Assembly (NCBI RefSeq): GCF_000238775.2
Contig: NZ_AFEJ02000001.1
Coordinates: 2,170,001 to 2,234,000, forward strand
Length of the DNA stretch: 64,000 nt
Origin: Acaryochloris sp. CCMEE 5410
Lineage (GTDB): Bacteria > Cyanobacteriota > Cyanobacteriia > Thermosynechococcales > Thermosynechococcaceae
Reading direction: 5' to 3'
In this document: in pieces, positions 43,906 to 52,981 of the stretch
How the letters are laid out: each line of letters begins with the position of its first letter
Position numbering within the stretch: position 1 is the first letter of the stretch
The notes under the pieces: generated by a model
Told to the model about the DNA's origin: nothing
The model's database searches: none
What the model saw: the letters and a program-made list of their open reading frames with translations, nothing else
Made by a program: the position numbers and the translations under genes

Positions 43906-44385
43906 TCAGCAACCACTCCTGAAGTATGCATGGAGGTGAGAGGTGCGCCGCCACATTAACGCCGTTAGCCAAAACAGAAAGAGTTGAATTAAGACACCAA
44001 TTTCAGGTGAACAATGTAATTTAGCTTTGCGGTTCACAAAAGAGTTGGGGCGAATGTCTCCTAGCAGAGTACCATCTTGCCGATGAATGGTGAGTGCTGT
44101 GCCCCCAAAGCGTCCTGATCGCAAAGAAAGGCGTTGATGTCCGTAGGTAACCTCAAAACTATGGGTATTCGACCCGAACCTGCAGGCGGATGCTTGAACC
44201 GTATTGTTGGCTAACAATCGCCACTCTCCAGACTGCGAATCCTGTTGGATGGCATAGGCTGTAGACCCCAGAACAATTTGGCCTGAGTCCTTGCCAACGT
44301 TAAATTCAATCGCACCAATGACATCTTGCTCTGCAACCCAATAGTTCCAAGTGAACAATGATTGAGGCGAAAAGGTCAGTCTCAT
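43906..44385 (-). CDS. Uncharacterised beta-rich protein
   Basis: A 159-residue protein with alternating strands (VIGAIEFNVGKDSGQIVLGSTAYAIQQ, HSFEVTYGHQRLSLRSG, GTALTIHRQDGTLLGDI) and one hydrophobic segment near the C-terminus (IGVLIQLFLFWLTALMW, about residues 128-145). The barrel-like strand pattern is reminiscent of LURP-one/tubby-like folds, which sit at membranes, but I would not assign a family. GGAG-like GTGGAG... is not obvious upstream; the ATG is preceded by GGAGGACTCC on the opposite strand. Its 3' end converges on argG with 20 bp between. Confidence 0.6.
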   Translation of the reverse strand: MRLTFSPQSLFTWNYWVAEQDVIGAIEFNVGKDSGQIVLGSTAYAIQQDSQSGEWRLLANNTVQASACRFGSNTHSFEVTYGHQRLSLRSGRFGGTALTIHRQDGTLLGDIRPNSFVNRKAKLHCSPEIGVLIQLFLFWLTALMWRRTSHLHAYFRSGC

Positions 44386-44426
44386 GGAGGACTCCAGAAC
44401 ACGGTTACAAGAAAGGATTCAAAGTG

Positions 44427-44463
44427 ACCCTTGACGGACAGACGAAGATTGACCGTCAAGGGT
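44427..44463. promoter_or_regulatory. Perfect 11-bp inverted repeat between divergent genes
   Basis: ACCCTTGACGG (44427-44437) and CCGTCAAGGGT (44453-44463) with a 15-base spacer, followed by AAAAGG. It lies in the 300-bp region between the leftward beta-rich gene and the rightward MlaE-type gene, so it is more likely an operator or leader structure than a terminator. Nothing else seen in this region. Confidence 0.4.
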
Positions 44464-44685
44464 AAAAGGCTGCTCTAGCTGCTCTTGGTCTGCATTCTAA
44501 GCATTGAAAATGGCTTAAGCTGTGATTTACTTCTACGGGAAGTGGTTTTTGGTATCACAATTCTTCAGTGCCAAAGTAGTATGTTGTTGGTGGTTTGTCG
44601 CCAGTTACTCGTTTAGCGATGAGACAGTATGATTGATATCCCCCAAACCCTGCCTTCTGTTCCCTGTTGCGAAAGCCCAGGTTAG

Positions 44686-45489
44686 GTGTTTGTGAAATCT
44701 TTACTGGCCTGGACGGGATTCAATATTTGGAGCCGTCGCTTGGTTGCAGCCATATTTCTAGGCGGGCAAGTGGTGGTGCATTTGCTTAGGGGCAAAATTC
44801 ATCGCCGCAATACCATTGAGCAGATGGCGATTGTGGGACCCGAGTCTTTGCTGGTTGCCCTATTGACCGCTAGCTTTGTGGGCATGGTATTTACCATTCA
44901 AGTCGCTAGAGAGTTTATTGCCTTTGGTCTAGTGCAGACCGTGGGGGGCGTGTTGGCCCTCGCCCTCACCCGAGAATTGGCCCCGGTGCTAACCGCCGTG
45001 ATTATTACAGGGCGAGTTTGCTCGGCCTTCGCGGCTGAAATTGGGACGATGCGGGTGACAGAACAGATCGATGCCCTACAAATGCTGGATACGGATCCAG
45101 TGGATTATTTAGTTGTACCTCGGCTATTAGCTTGTACTTTGATGTTGCCGATTTTGACTTTAATTTCGCTGGTGGCGGGGGTAACAGGTGGCATGGTGGT
45201 GGCTTCTGTTCTTTATGACATTCCCTACAGCGTTTTCTTAGATTCAGTCCACAGCTTTTTGGGGGTTTGGGATATCTGGAACTCCATGATAAAGGCCGCT
45301 ATTTTTGGTGGCATTATCGCCATTGTTGGCTCTAGCTGGGGGTTAACCACCTATGGTGGAGCCAAAGGGGTGGGACAATCTACCACCGCAGCGGTGGTGA
45401 CGGCCCTAGTGATGGTGTTTATGACCAACTTTTTCTTGTCTTGGGTGATGTTTCAAGGGGCAGGAGGAACAGCCTTACAAAACTTGTGA
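44686..45489 (+). CDS. MlaE-family lipid ABC transporter permease (TGD1-like)
   Basis: A 267-residue permease with about five membrane helices. Family blocks: VGPESLLVALLTASFVGMVFTIQVAREFIAFG (read in parts), ALALTRELAPVLTAVIITGRVCSAFAAEIGTMRVTEQIDAL (read in parts), and LVVPRLLACTLMLPILT, with E-x-x-T/A-L at the cytoplasmic coupling helix. MlaE and plant TGD1 move phospholipids between membranes with an MCE substrate-binding protein and an ATPase. Those partners are not adjacent here, as is usual in cyanobacteria. GTG at 44686 or 44692 can start it. It overlaps nothing but is followed 51 bp later by the DUF3119 gene, likely co-transcribed. Confidence 0.9.
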   Translation: MFVKSLLAWTGFNIWSRRLVAAIFLGGQVVVHLLRGKIHRRNTIEQMAIVGPESLLVALLTASFVGMVFTIQVAREFIAFGLVQTVGGVLALALTRELAPVLTAVIITGRVCSAFAAEIGTMRVTEQIDALQMLDTDPVDYLVVPRLLACTLMLPILTLISLVAGVTGGMVVASVLYDIPYSVFLDSVHSFLGVWDIWNSMIKAAIFGGIIAIVGSSWGLTTYGGAKGVGQSTTAAVVTALVMVFMTNFFLSWVMFQGAGGTALQNL

Positions 45490-45539
45490 AGCAGAACCCC
45501 TTAGAATGGAAAACAGTTTGCTCACCCTATGAATGCGAA

Positions 45540-45926
45540 ATGGCTGTTTCTCAGGTTTCTGATACACAATCAACGGTAGTTTTAACCCCCCGCTATTGGG
45601 TGCCGATCGGAGTTGCGATCTCAGGCACGATCCTCACCGTCCTCACCCCTTGGGCGGGTGTTCCGGTCATCTTACTAGGGTGTTTTCTGGGCTTCCAGGC
45701 CGCCACCGTGCAGGTCCAATTTACCGCTACAGCCTTTGAGCTTTACCGAGGCGAGAAACAGTTGCGTCAGTTTCCCTTTGCCGACTGGCAAGACTGGCTG
45801 ATTTTATTGCCCCCTGTTCCCATCTTGTTCTTTTTCAAAGAGGTCAAAAGTATTCACTTCATGCCCATGCTCTTTGATGCCCGAGCCCTATTGGCCTGTC
45901 TAGAGGAGCGATGCCCCAGATCTTAA
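45540..45926 (+). CDS. DUF3119 family protein
   Basis: A 128-residue protein with two close hydrophobic segments (WVPIGVAISGTILTVLTPWAGVPVILLGCFLGFQA, about residues 20-55, read in parts) and a PH-like strand region: VQVQFTATAFELYRGEKQLRQFPF, then DWLILLPPVPILFFFKEVKSIHFMPMLFD. This matches the cyanobacterial/plastid DUF3119 family, small membrane-attached proteins of unknown function. Position between the MlaE-type permease and the DUF3086 gene is a recurrent same-strand order and suggests a role in lipid transfer or envelope work; that is inference. Confidence 0.8.
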   Translation: MAVSQVSDTQSTVVLTPRYWVPIGVAISGTILTVLTPWAGVPVILLGCFLGFQAATVQVQFTATAFELYRGEKQLRQFPFADWQDWLILLPPVPILFFFKEVKSIHFMPMLFDARALLACLEERCPRS

Positions 45927-45974
45927 GGTATTCTGCTCAACGGCCATCGTTTTACTGATTCAAATGGATTTAAC

Positions 45975-47081
45975 GTGACTGATTCTTCCGGTATCGCCAA
46001 CAACACCCCCTCTGTGGAACAACTTCAAAAAGACGCTCAGACCCTGCGGGCGGAAATTGCTGAACTGCGAGGGACGAAAGCCAAGCTCCTGGAACAGCAG
46101 CTCTCGGCCACCCAAACCGCCTTAGAACGGTTTGCCAACGACCACCTCAAAACCTTGGAAGAGCGCAAGCAAACCCTACAGATTGCTGTCGATCAGCTCG
46201 AGCGTCGTCAAGAGCGGGTCCAGGCGGAAATGCGCCAAAGCTTTGCGGGCGTGTCCCAGGATTTAGCGATTCGGATCCACGGCTTCCATGACTATCTCGT
46301 CACCAGTTTGCAGGACCTCGTGATCGCGGCGGAGAAATTAGAGCTGGCCCCTAAAGAAACAGCGAAGCCTCAGACTCCAGCGCCGCAGGTAGCCCCTACT
46401 CCTCGCCCAGAACCAGCAGCGGAACGGCGGCCTGTAGAACAGCGCCCCCCTCGTTCAGGTCCCCCTCGGCAATCTCGTCCCCCTCAACAGCGGTCTGCCC
46501 CGCCTCAGCGAGGCCCTAAGTTTGCCACCCAGGAATTTGAGGAAGAGACCCGACAGATACGCCAAATTCTCGATCAATACCGCACAAATCCCAATTACTA
46601 TGGCCCGCCTTGGCAGCTGCGCCGAACCTTTGAACCCATTCATGCAGAGCGAGTCGCCAGCTGGTTCTTTACCTTTGGCGGCCGAGGCGCATTACGCACT
46701 TTAAGCAGTCGCCTACAAAATATTTTGGTGGCCTCAGCCACCATCTCGATTTTGCGCCAGCTTTACGGCAATAGTGTTCGCACCTTGATTTTGGCAAATT
46801 CCCCAGAACGGCTAGGGGATTGGCGGCGGGGTCTACAGGACTGTCTTGGCATTGATCGCTCGGATTTTGGTCCAGAGCGAGGTTTAATTTTGTTTGAATC
46901 TCCGGATGCCCTGGCTCAAAAAGCGGATCGGCTCGTCAAAGAACAACAGCTCCCCTTAATTTTGATTGATGATGCGGAAGAGGAAGTCAGTCTATCGATT
47001 CTACAATTTCCGCTCTGGTTAGCTTTTGCGCCAGAACCGCAGCTTCGTAAAGAACGAGCCACGTTTGACTGGTTTGAATAG
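45975..47081 (+). CDS. DUF3086 family protein
   Basis: A 368-residue cytosolic protein from GTG 45975. The first ~120 residues form a long coiled coil (LQKDAQTLRAEIAELRGTK, RKQTLQIAVDQLERRQERVQ), followed by a Pro/Arg-rich linker (~135-185), and a conserved alpha/beta domain: QYRTNPNYYGPPWQLRRTFE, ERVASWFFTFGGRGALRTL, LQNILVASATISILRQLYG, and a Rossmann-like end (LILANSPERLGDWRRGLQDCLG, LPLILIDDAEEEVSLSI). This is the cyanobacterial DUF3086 family; function unknown. No catalytic residues can be pointed to. Same-strand spacing of 48 bp with the DUF3119 gene. Confidence 0.85.
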   Translation: MTDSSGIANNTPSVEQLQKDAQTLRAEIAELRGTKAKLLEQQLSATQTALERFANDHLKTLEERKQTLQIAVDQLERRQERVQAEMRQSFAGVSQDLAIRIHGFHDYLVTSLQDLVIAAEKLELAPKETAKPQTPAPQVAPTPRPEPAAERRPVEQRPPRSGPPRQSRPPQQRSAPPQRGPKFATQEFEEETRQIRQILDQYRTNPNYYGPPWQLRRTFEPIHAERVASWFFTFGGRGALRTLSSRLQNILVASATISILRQLYGNSVRTLILANSPERLGDWRRGLQDCLGIDRSDFGPERGLILFESPDALAQKADRLVKEQQLPLILIDDAEEEVSLSILQFPLWLAFAPEPQLRKERATFDWFE

Positions 47082-47234
47082 AGATCCTGAATAATTCGCT
47101 GTAGTGGGAAAAAGACCGCTAGACTAAGCAAGGAATTGAGTGATCTCACAAGGGTTTAACCTGACATTTCTTTAGACAATATCGGGGACTTTATCTGCAT
47201 TAAAGATATTTAGGTGTCTAGGAGGTATTAGGAG

Positions 47235-48263
47235 TTGGGTCCGTTAAATCATTTATCCCACGGCATTGGCATTGATCTGGGCACTGTAAATACCCTCATC
47301 TTTCTCAGCGATCAAGGCATTGTGCTCCGAGAACCCTCAGTGGTTGCTCTGGATCAAACCAGTCGGTCTTTGCTCGCCATTGGCAGCGAAGCAGAAGCCA
47401 TGATGCGGCGTAATCCCGCAAGCATTGATGTAAACCGGCCCCTGTCAGATGGGGTGATTGTGGGGTTTGATACGGCCCGGTTAATGCTCAAGCATTTTAT
47501 TCAGCAGGTCCAGAAGGGCCAGACCCTGCTGTATCCTCGGGTAATCATTAGTAGTCCTGTGGGTTCTACCAGTATTGAAAAAAGGGCTTTATCCGAAGTC
47601 GCTGCCCAAGCTGGGGCGCGGGAAGTCTATCTGATTGACGAACCCGTCGCCGCTGCCATCGGGGCCGATCTACCTGTAGAAGAACCGATTGGCAATATGG
47701 TGGTGGATATTGGTGGCGGCACCACTGAAATTGCCGTGGTCAGCTATATGGGCACGGTGGTAACGGAATCTCTGCGGGTGGCAGGCAACAAGTTTGACGA
47801 TATTATTTGCCGTCATGTCAAAAAGAATCATGATCTGCTGATCGGAGAAAGAACGGCAGAAACCGTAAAGATGAAGATTGGCACAGTCTATCCCCATCCT
47901 GAGCATGATGAAGCAGAGCTTGAAATTTCAGGCCTGCGGCTCCTGTCTGGTTTACCGGGGAGTGTGGTACTTCAGGGATCAGAAATTCGGGAAGCGTTGT
48001 CCGAGTCTTTAGCTCGGATTATTTCGGCGATTAAACGGGTCTTGGAAAAAATCCCTCCCGAGTTGGCGGCAGACCTCATTGACCGAGGCATTGTGATTAC
48101 GGGCGGTGGCGCTAAGCTGCGAGGTCTAGATGCCCTGATCAGTTATGAAACGGGATTGGTCGTGCATGTTCCCCCTGATCCCCTCAGTTGCGTGGCCTTA
48201 GGGACGGGTAAGGTATTGGAAAATTTTAAAACCTTAGAGCGGGTCCTGCAAAAACGTTTGTAA
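47235..48263 (+). CDS. mreB: MreB-family actin-like protein
   Basis: A 342-residue bacterial actin. ATP-binding phosphate-1 loop GIDLGTVNTLIF, phosphate-2 DIGGGTTEIAVV, adenosine motif TGGGAKLRGLDALI, and the family segments DEPVAAAIGADLP and VAGNKFDDIICRHVKKNHDLLIG are all present. It should form membrane-bound filaments that position cell-wall synthesis. Start is TTG at 47235 behind GGAGG/AGGAG; no ATG fits. mreC and mreD do not follow, plsY does, so this is a stand-alone copy; many cyanobacteria carry mreB with mreC elsewhere, and this one may be a second paralogue (Mbl-like). Confidence 0.92.
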   Translation: MGPLNHLSHGIGIDLGTVNTLIFLSDQGIVLREPSVVALDQTSRSLLAIGSEAEAMMRRNPASIDVNRPLSDGVIVGFDTARLMLKHFIQQVQKGQTLLYPRVIISSPVGSTSIEKRALSEVAAQAGAREVYLIDEPVAAAIGADLPVEEPIGNMVVDIGGGTTEIAVVSYMGTVVTESLRVAGNKFDDIICRHVKKNHDLLIGERTAETVKMKIGTVYPHPEHDEAELEISGLRLLSGLPGSVVLQGSEIREALSESLARIISAIKRVLEKIPPELAADLIDRGIVITGGGAKLRGLDALISYETGLVVHVPPDPLSCVALGTGKVLENFKTLERVLQKRL

Positions 48264-48327
48264 CCTCTGTAGCCTGAGTTGCTCGACATGGAACAATAGA
48301 GGTAAGCATGTTCAGGACGGTTGGGTT

Positions 48328-49005
48328 ATGGCTCTCTGGTTACTGTGTAACGGTGTACTGTTAATCGTTGCCTATTTTTTGGGTTCTTTTCCCACGGGCT
48401 ATTTGCTGGGTAAAATCCTGCAAGGCATCGATATCCGGGAACATGGGTCGAAATCGACCGGGGCCACCAATGTTTTACGGACACTGGGCAAGGGACCGGG
48501 ATTAACTACGTTGGTGGTGGATATACTCAAAGGCGCAGGAGCCGTCGCGCTAGTGCGATGGGCCTATGCAAATCCTGCGTTTTTGAGTCAGGCACCCGAG
48601 GCAATCGAGACGGCTCTATGGCTATCTCTGTTTGTGATTATGGCGGGGCTAATGGCGATTTTGGGCCATAGTAAATCCATTTGGCTGAATTTTACGGGCG
48701 GAAAGTCTGTGGCGACGGGATTAGGCGTACTTTTGGTGATGAGCTGGACGGTGGGTCTTGCAGCTTTAGGGATTTTTGCTTTGGTGGTGTCTCTGTCACG
48801 AATTGTCTCCCTCAGTTCAATTAGTGCAGCGATTTCCCTACCCGTCTTGATGTTTGTTGCCAAAGAACCGTTGGCTTATGTGCTCTTTAGCATTACGGCA
48901 GGGGTCTATGTGATATGGCGGCATTGGGCCAATATTCAACGGTTATTGGCAGGGACTGAACCCCGGTTGGGTCAGAAGAAAGCAGTGTCTACTGATGTCA
49001 CCTAA
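48328..49005 (+). CDS. plsY: Acyl-phosphate:glycerol-3-phosphate acyltransferase
   Basis: A 225-residue integral membrane enzyme with about six helices. It shows the three PlsY loops: GSFPTGYLLGK and DIREHGSKSTGATNVLRTLG (loop 1), GHSKSIWLNFTGGKSVATGLGVL (loop 2, read in parts) and the final WRHWANIQRLLAGTEPR. It transfers acyl from acyl-phosphate to glycerol-3-phosphate, the first step of phospholipid synthesis. All Ser/Asn/Gly positions of the active loops look intact. It follows mreB by 64 bp on the same strand. A trailing hydrophilic tail of ~15 residues is not conserved. Confidence 0.95.
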   Translation: MALWLLCNGVLLIVAYFLGSFPTGYLLGKILQGIDIREHGSKSTGATNVLRTLGKGPGLTTLVVDILKGAGAVALVRWAYANPAFLSQAPEAIETALWLSLFVIMAGLMAILGHSKSIWLNFTGGKSVATGLGVLLVMSWTVGLAALGIFALVVSLSRIVSLSSISAAISLPVLMFVAKEPLAYVLFSITAGVYVIWRHWANIQRLLAGTEPRLGQKKAVSTDVT

Positions 49006-49274
49006 TCTAGAATTATGAGTAAAGAACTGGTTATTTTTTGAATTTAAACTTTTGGAAAATATTATTATTTTAAGCGCTCTGCTTGGGTATCAACTTAAGG
49101 CGGGACAGTCTGTACAGCAAGGATTTTAGCTTTCTAGTTTATGAGCCAATGCTACAGCTATTTCAGCTAGGTAAGGATTGCCCTAAAGTATCCTACTTTA
49201 CGTTGCTACCCGATGATTCACATAAATACAGTAGTAATTTTATACTAGTATTTGTATGATGCTTTTGTCACAAA

Positions 49275-49715
49275 CTATTGCAGAGACACTAATGGGTTCG
49301 TACTTGCTAGATCCTGAAATCGATTAAAGTCTCGGTCTGCAGTCCAGAGTGTAGCAACACCATGCAATTTACATAAAGCAGCAATGCGAGCATCATGTAC
49401 TTGGGGACCTTTGACTCGACTCGTCTCTAACAAACTACTCAGTACTTCCCAATAGCCGAGCCCTTCCCCTAGCAAATGTAACGTTGGGGATTCCAACCAG
49501 CAATCAATCTGCGCACTTGCATCTGCTGAGGGAGTCGGTGGAGCATAAATGCGAGGATGAGTGACGATAGCAAAAAACTCATGGATGCAAGGCCAAGGAA
49601 TTGCCCACGGAGTCCCAGCTTCTGCCAGTTCTGTAAGACATTGATCAGCCGCAAGATGCCATTCTGAATCTTCTCGATGGGCATAAACCAAAATATTGGT
49701 ATCGACCGCAATCAT
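49275..49715 (-). CDS. vapC: PIN-domain toxin (VapC-like)
   Basis: A 146-residue PIN nuclease. Acidic active-site residues: D at the start in MIAVDTNILVYAHRED, E in CIHEFFAIVTHP, and D in VHDARIAALCKLHGVATLWTADRDF, where both Asp of the PIN core lie. VapC toxins cleave specific RNAs, commonly initiator tRNA or rRNA loops. Start at 49715 overlaps the antitoxin stop by ATGA, the classical translationally coupled arrangement. All core residues are present, so the toxin is probably functional. Confidence 0.88.
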   Translation of the reverse strand: MIAVDTNILVYAHREDSEWHLAADQCLTELAEAGTPWAIPWPCIHEFFAIVTHPRIYAPPTPSADASAQIDCWLESPTLHLLGEGLGYWEVLSSLLETSRVKGPQVHDARIAALCKLHGVATLWTADRDFNRFQDLASTNPLVSLQ

Positions 49716-49972
49716 CCACCCCGGCCTTCGTAGATACTGTCTCGAATGGTGCTCCAATCGCCTTCAACCTTGCCCGTCTGGAGCCCACTGCCACGAAACG
49801 TATGTTTGCGCAATTTGAAAGGAGATCTACTTTCAGCATGAGTCTCCAAAAATTGCCTTAATGCAGCTTCTAGAACGCTTTTGAGTGTTCCTTGCTGCTT
49901 CGCCGCTAGCTGCTTAGCCTGCAGTAAAAGCGTGTCATTAATATCTACCGTTGTTTTCATATGGGCACCCAT
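49712..49972 (-). CDS. vapB: VapB-type antitoxin
   Basis: An 86-residue antitoxin. The first ~45 residues form a ribbon-helix-helix-like DNA-binding unit (MKTTVDINDTLLLQAKQLAAKQQ, then LKSVLEAALRQFLETH), and the C-terminal half is a flexible, basic-then-acidic toxin-binding arm (FKLRKHTFRGSGLQTG, WSTIRDSIYEGRG). The W-S-x-I-R-D-x-I-Y-E-G-R-G ending is familiar from VapB partners of this PIN group. ATG at 49972 or 49960 may start it. The pair should bind its own promoter just upstream and autoregulate. Confidence 0.85.
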   Translation of the reverse strand: MGAHMKTTVDINDTLLLQAKQLAAKQQGTLKSVLEAALRQFLETHAESRSPFKLRKHTFRGSGLQTGKVEGDWSTIRDSIYEGRGG

Positions 49973-50036
49973 ATTGTACTGCCCATCTATACAGGCATTG
50001 CTTACAATGTATCAAAAATTGCCAATAGATTCGGCT

Positions 50037-51959
50037 TTACTCATCCACGGTGGTGCGAAAACGGAACAACCCATAGGAATCATTCGGGGCTCCTGCCCCA
50101 GTCGAGTTCGGGAGATTAGGGAGATTTGGCATACCCGTTCCCGTATTGCCCGTTAAATTGAGGACAAATGTCCCATTGCCATTGGGGCCAGCAAGATTAC
50201 ACTCACTTGGTATCGCTGTATTGGGAGCGGCATACAGGGCGCGATCACTACTGTCGTTTACTGCAGTTAACGGTATGACTGCACTGGTTCCTAGCTGAAA
50301 TTCTGCATCTCCACTGGATAGGAATGAAACGGGTTGAAAGGTTTGGAACGGCTGTAAGCGATCGCAGATGGTTACGTCAAAGGCAGGACGCCCCCCAGCA
50401 TTGAGAAAGTAAATCGTATATTCAATTTCGTCACCAGGGCGGACTAACCCTGCAGAGAAGGCACCTGTTAAGTAGTTATTCGGCCAGCCTGCCTCATTGT
50501 CATTGGTCGTGACATCATCCACAAACTGGTTCAGCACCGTATTGTCATTGGGATTAATAGTCCGATTGCCATTGATCGCCGTAATCCGTTTGACGAGAAC
50601 CAGTTTTGGCGGTGGGAGGGTTGTGGTCTTGGTAATGGACAAGGTTTTGTTATTGGTTGGATCAACTTGCTGATCCATAAAAGAGGTCGCTTGAATCTCG
50701 GTGACATCCGATGCATTCGCGCCTGCTAGAGGGGTAACCCGCAAAATAAAACTTTGGGTTTGATTCGGGTTTAGAATCCCCGTATCGAGCTGGCCATCAC
50801 CATCCGTATCGGTCAAAGCATTGCCGCTAGCATCCAGCAACTGGACCGTATAGTTAGCATTGGTGCCCACGGGATTGAGGTTGATAATGTCTGTGGTTAG
50901 AAATTCATTCGTCACGGAAAAAGGATGATCAACCGCTACACCAATCGTTGTTGATAGGGTCGTATCCGGGGTAATTGTAAAATCCCCCGCCCGAGTCGGT
51001 GGTTCGTTATAGAGAACTAGACGATCTCCCGTTCCCGTATTTGCCTCCACAATCATTTGGTTGTTTCTGGATAGATTATTAACTCTGAGACCCCATAACC
51101 CAGCGTCAGATAGAGTTAAGCCAGGTATGGTATCACCTCCGGTATTGAGGTTCCCACCGTTATTCCAACGACCATTGCCAGAGTTAGTACCCGCTATCGT
51201 CGATCCATTGGGGCGGGTATAGGTTAATGTACCGTTGTTATCGATATCAAAGTTGCGGAGAAACAGACTCCCTGTGCCGGGGCCTACCAAAAAATAGAAC
51301 GGAATAGTTAAGGTGCCCCCCGCATTATGTTGGACAGTCCCCTGATACTGCCCCACTAAGCCTTGGGAGGCCGGGGGCAGACCAGGGGCATCGGGGATAT
51401 TAATCCGAAAGCTATTATCATCGTTATTCAGAGCAGTGGTATTATCGCCAAAGATCGGTCCTGCACCGGTTTCACTCGTAATTTGGTATGTGCCTGAAGT
51501 TGTGATCGTAAAGTTAACCGTGGTGTTATCAGGACTGCCAGAATTGACGGTTTGAGATTGTAGAACCGTATTTCCATCTGCTGTCCGCAGCTGAAACCGA
51601 GTCGGGTCACCAGCACCTGAGACTTCATCAATCGCACCATTACTTTCAGCATCTTCAACACTAACCGTAACGCTACCCCCCATGGCCGTAATCATCTCAG
51701 GGGTGATATCGACGACAAATCGATGAATTCTATCGGTACTGGTGGTGGCTGCACCGTTGCAAGCTCCGCCACCACTGCTACCATTCGTGGTGTACCAGTC
51801 TCCAATATTTGCACAACGCAAAGGACCACTGGTTTGGAACCGCAAGCCGTTGGTAACGGGGAGAGTTGTAGCTGTAGCGATAGGAGTGGCTGTTACCCAA
51901 GTCAGCAGGGACAATCCTAACCCAACTACAGATTGGAAGTGTTGTCGTCTCTTGTTCAT
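50037..51959 (-). CDS. Large secreted beta-rich surface protein
   Basis: A 640-residue exported protein. Sec signal residues 1-31 (VVGLGLSLLTWVTATPIATATT). Residues ~35-190 form a strand-rich domain of pre-peptidase/lectin look (HRFVVDITPEMITAMGGSVTVSVEDAESNGAIDEV, read in parts). Residues ~200-330 and ~335-450 are Ig-like/beta-sandwich stretches (TPDTTLSTTIGVAVDHPFSVTNEF, LTDTDGDGQLDTGIL with a calcium-type D-x-D-x-D loop), and ~460-580 resembles DUF11-type repeats (LVKRITAINGNRTINP, RPGDEIEYTIYFLNAGGRPAFDVTICDRL). A short N/P/L repeat (MPNLPNLPNS) lies near the end. No cell-wall anchor is visible. It is likely an extracellular matrix or cell-surface protein. Composition is Asn/Thr/Gly rich. 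Confidence 0.75.
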   Translation of the reverse strand: MNKRRQHFQSVVGLGLSLLTWVTATPIATATTLPVTNGLRFQTSGPLRCANIGDWYTTNGSSGGGACNGAATTSTDRIHRFVVDITPEMITAMGGSVTVSVEDAESNGAIDEVSGAGDPTRFQLRTADGNTVLQSQTVNSGSPDNTTVNFTITTSGTYQITSETGAGPIFGDNTTALNNDDNSFRINIPDAPGLPPASQGLVGQYQGTVQHNAGGTLTIPFYFLVGPGTGSLFLRNFDIDNNGTLTYTRPNGSTIAGTNSGNGRWNNGGNLNTGGDTIPGLTLSDAGLWGLRVNNLSRNNQMIVEANTGTGDRLVLYNEPPTRAGDFTITPDTTLSTTIGVAVDHPFSVTNEFLTTDIINLNPVGTNANYTVQLLDASGNALTDTDGDGQLDTGILNPNQTQSFILRVTPLAGANASDVTEIQATSFMDQQVDPTNNKTLSITKTTTLPPPKLVLVKRITAINGNRTINPNDNTVLNQFVDDVTTNDNEAGWPNNYLTGAFSAGLVRPGDEIEYTIYFLNAGGRPAFDVTICDRLQPFQTFQPVSFLSSGDAEFQLGTSAVIPLTAVNDSSDRALYAAPNTAIPSECNLAGPNGNGTFVLNLTGNTGTGMPNLPNLPNSTGAGAPNDSYGLFRFRTTVDE

Positions 51960-52981
51960 CGTTCAAAAGAGATGGTGTTGTGCTTGCAATGACAGGTAGA
52001 AGCCTTAGTATCTGTAGGCCGTTTGCAGGCCATAGCTACCCAGTCTCAAGCTGGAGCAGATCATTCTGGGCAGCAAAAGCGATGGCTGAAACCCCCTTAA
52101 AGCCAAAGCCATATTTATCTAGCAGTAGGCTAGATTAAAAAAATTTAGATTTATAAAATAAGCGAGCAAAACAATCTATTTTGCTCACCCCCCTCTGTTA
52201 CATGATTTTTATGTTTGGCGAACAACAATGATTATTGTTCAACTGCCATATTTTTCTGCAACTACCCTTAGTATGCTCAATATCAGTGATTTATAAATCA
52301 CAGAAAATACTGATTTTATTAGGGTCGCAAATAATTTATTTAAAAGCGCATAGCAAATACCCCAAGCCATGCCATCCCAGAAAACACGGAATTTCTGAGA
52401 TGCGATCCTGCTGCTTAGTCAATCCGCAACCAGGAAGGTACGGATGTCGAGACCATTCTTCAGTTGATGGAGGCATCGCCTAGGGCATCGAACTCTGGTG
52501 TAGCGGAGTAAACCGTTCTAACTCGGGGGTGAAAGAAAGAACAAGTTCAAGAGAGAGGCCTAGAGCGTTACTTGTATAGAGAGACCAATGCAGTCTGTCT
52601 AACTCTCTAACAGTATGACCAGGGTTTGTATACAAACCTGTTTTATTTACGATTTAAATCTGTATATCTTTGAATGTTAATTCTAAAAATTGGTAATCAC
52701 AAATAAATAATAGAAGAATCAACTGGATAAGGTGACGTCCATAAATAGTAACTGTGCATAACTTTCCCAATGACGGGTATTCATACTGTCGATCATCGAG
52801 TGTATTGTGAGATTATCTACTCCCTTGAACCGGATCAAGGGAGCAAGGTTTACCCCTAATGCGAATAACTTTATAGGGATTATTTCTATGCGGAAGCAGC
52901 TCCTCTTCATATCTTGCCGAAGCTGAAACCAACAGGGTTCTGTCCTCAAGCAAGAGAAACCCAGCGGAACACGAGGCTGTT
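51960..52981. other. 1-kb region without a supported gene
   Basis: Contains the promoter of the leftward surface-protein gene. A GC-balanced block at about 52385-52620 stands out from AT-rich flanks and may be a decayed gene or RNA element. A 16-bp perfect palindrome lies at 52623-52638. Frames at 52235-52483 and 52719-52949 have no protein-like features. Confidence 0.4.
52623..52638. repeat. Perfect 16-bp palindrome
   Basis: GGTTTGTATACAAACC, followed by TGTTTTATTTAC. It could be an operator for a dimeric regulator or a weak hairpin. It marks the right edge of the GC-balanced block. Confidence 0.4.

Noticed and set aside
49645-49839. Alternative small frames inside vapBC
   Set aside because: Shadows of the coupled antitoxin and toxin frames, whose motifs and ATGA overlap are convincing.
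52235-52483. 82-codon frame in the gap before cobQ
   Set aside because: Irregular composition with many Cys and Pro at the end and no recognisable domain.
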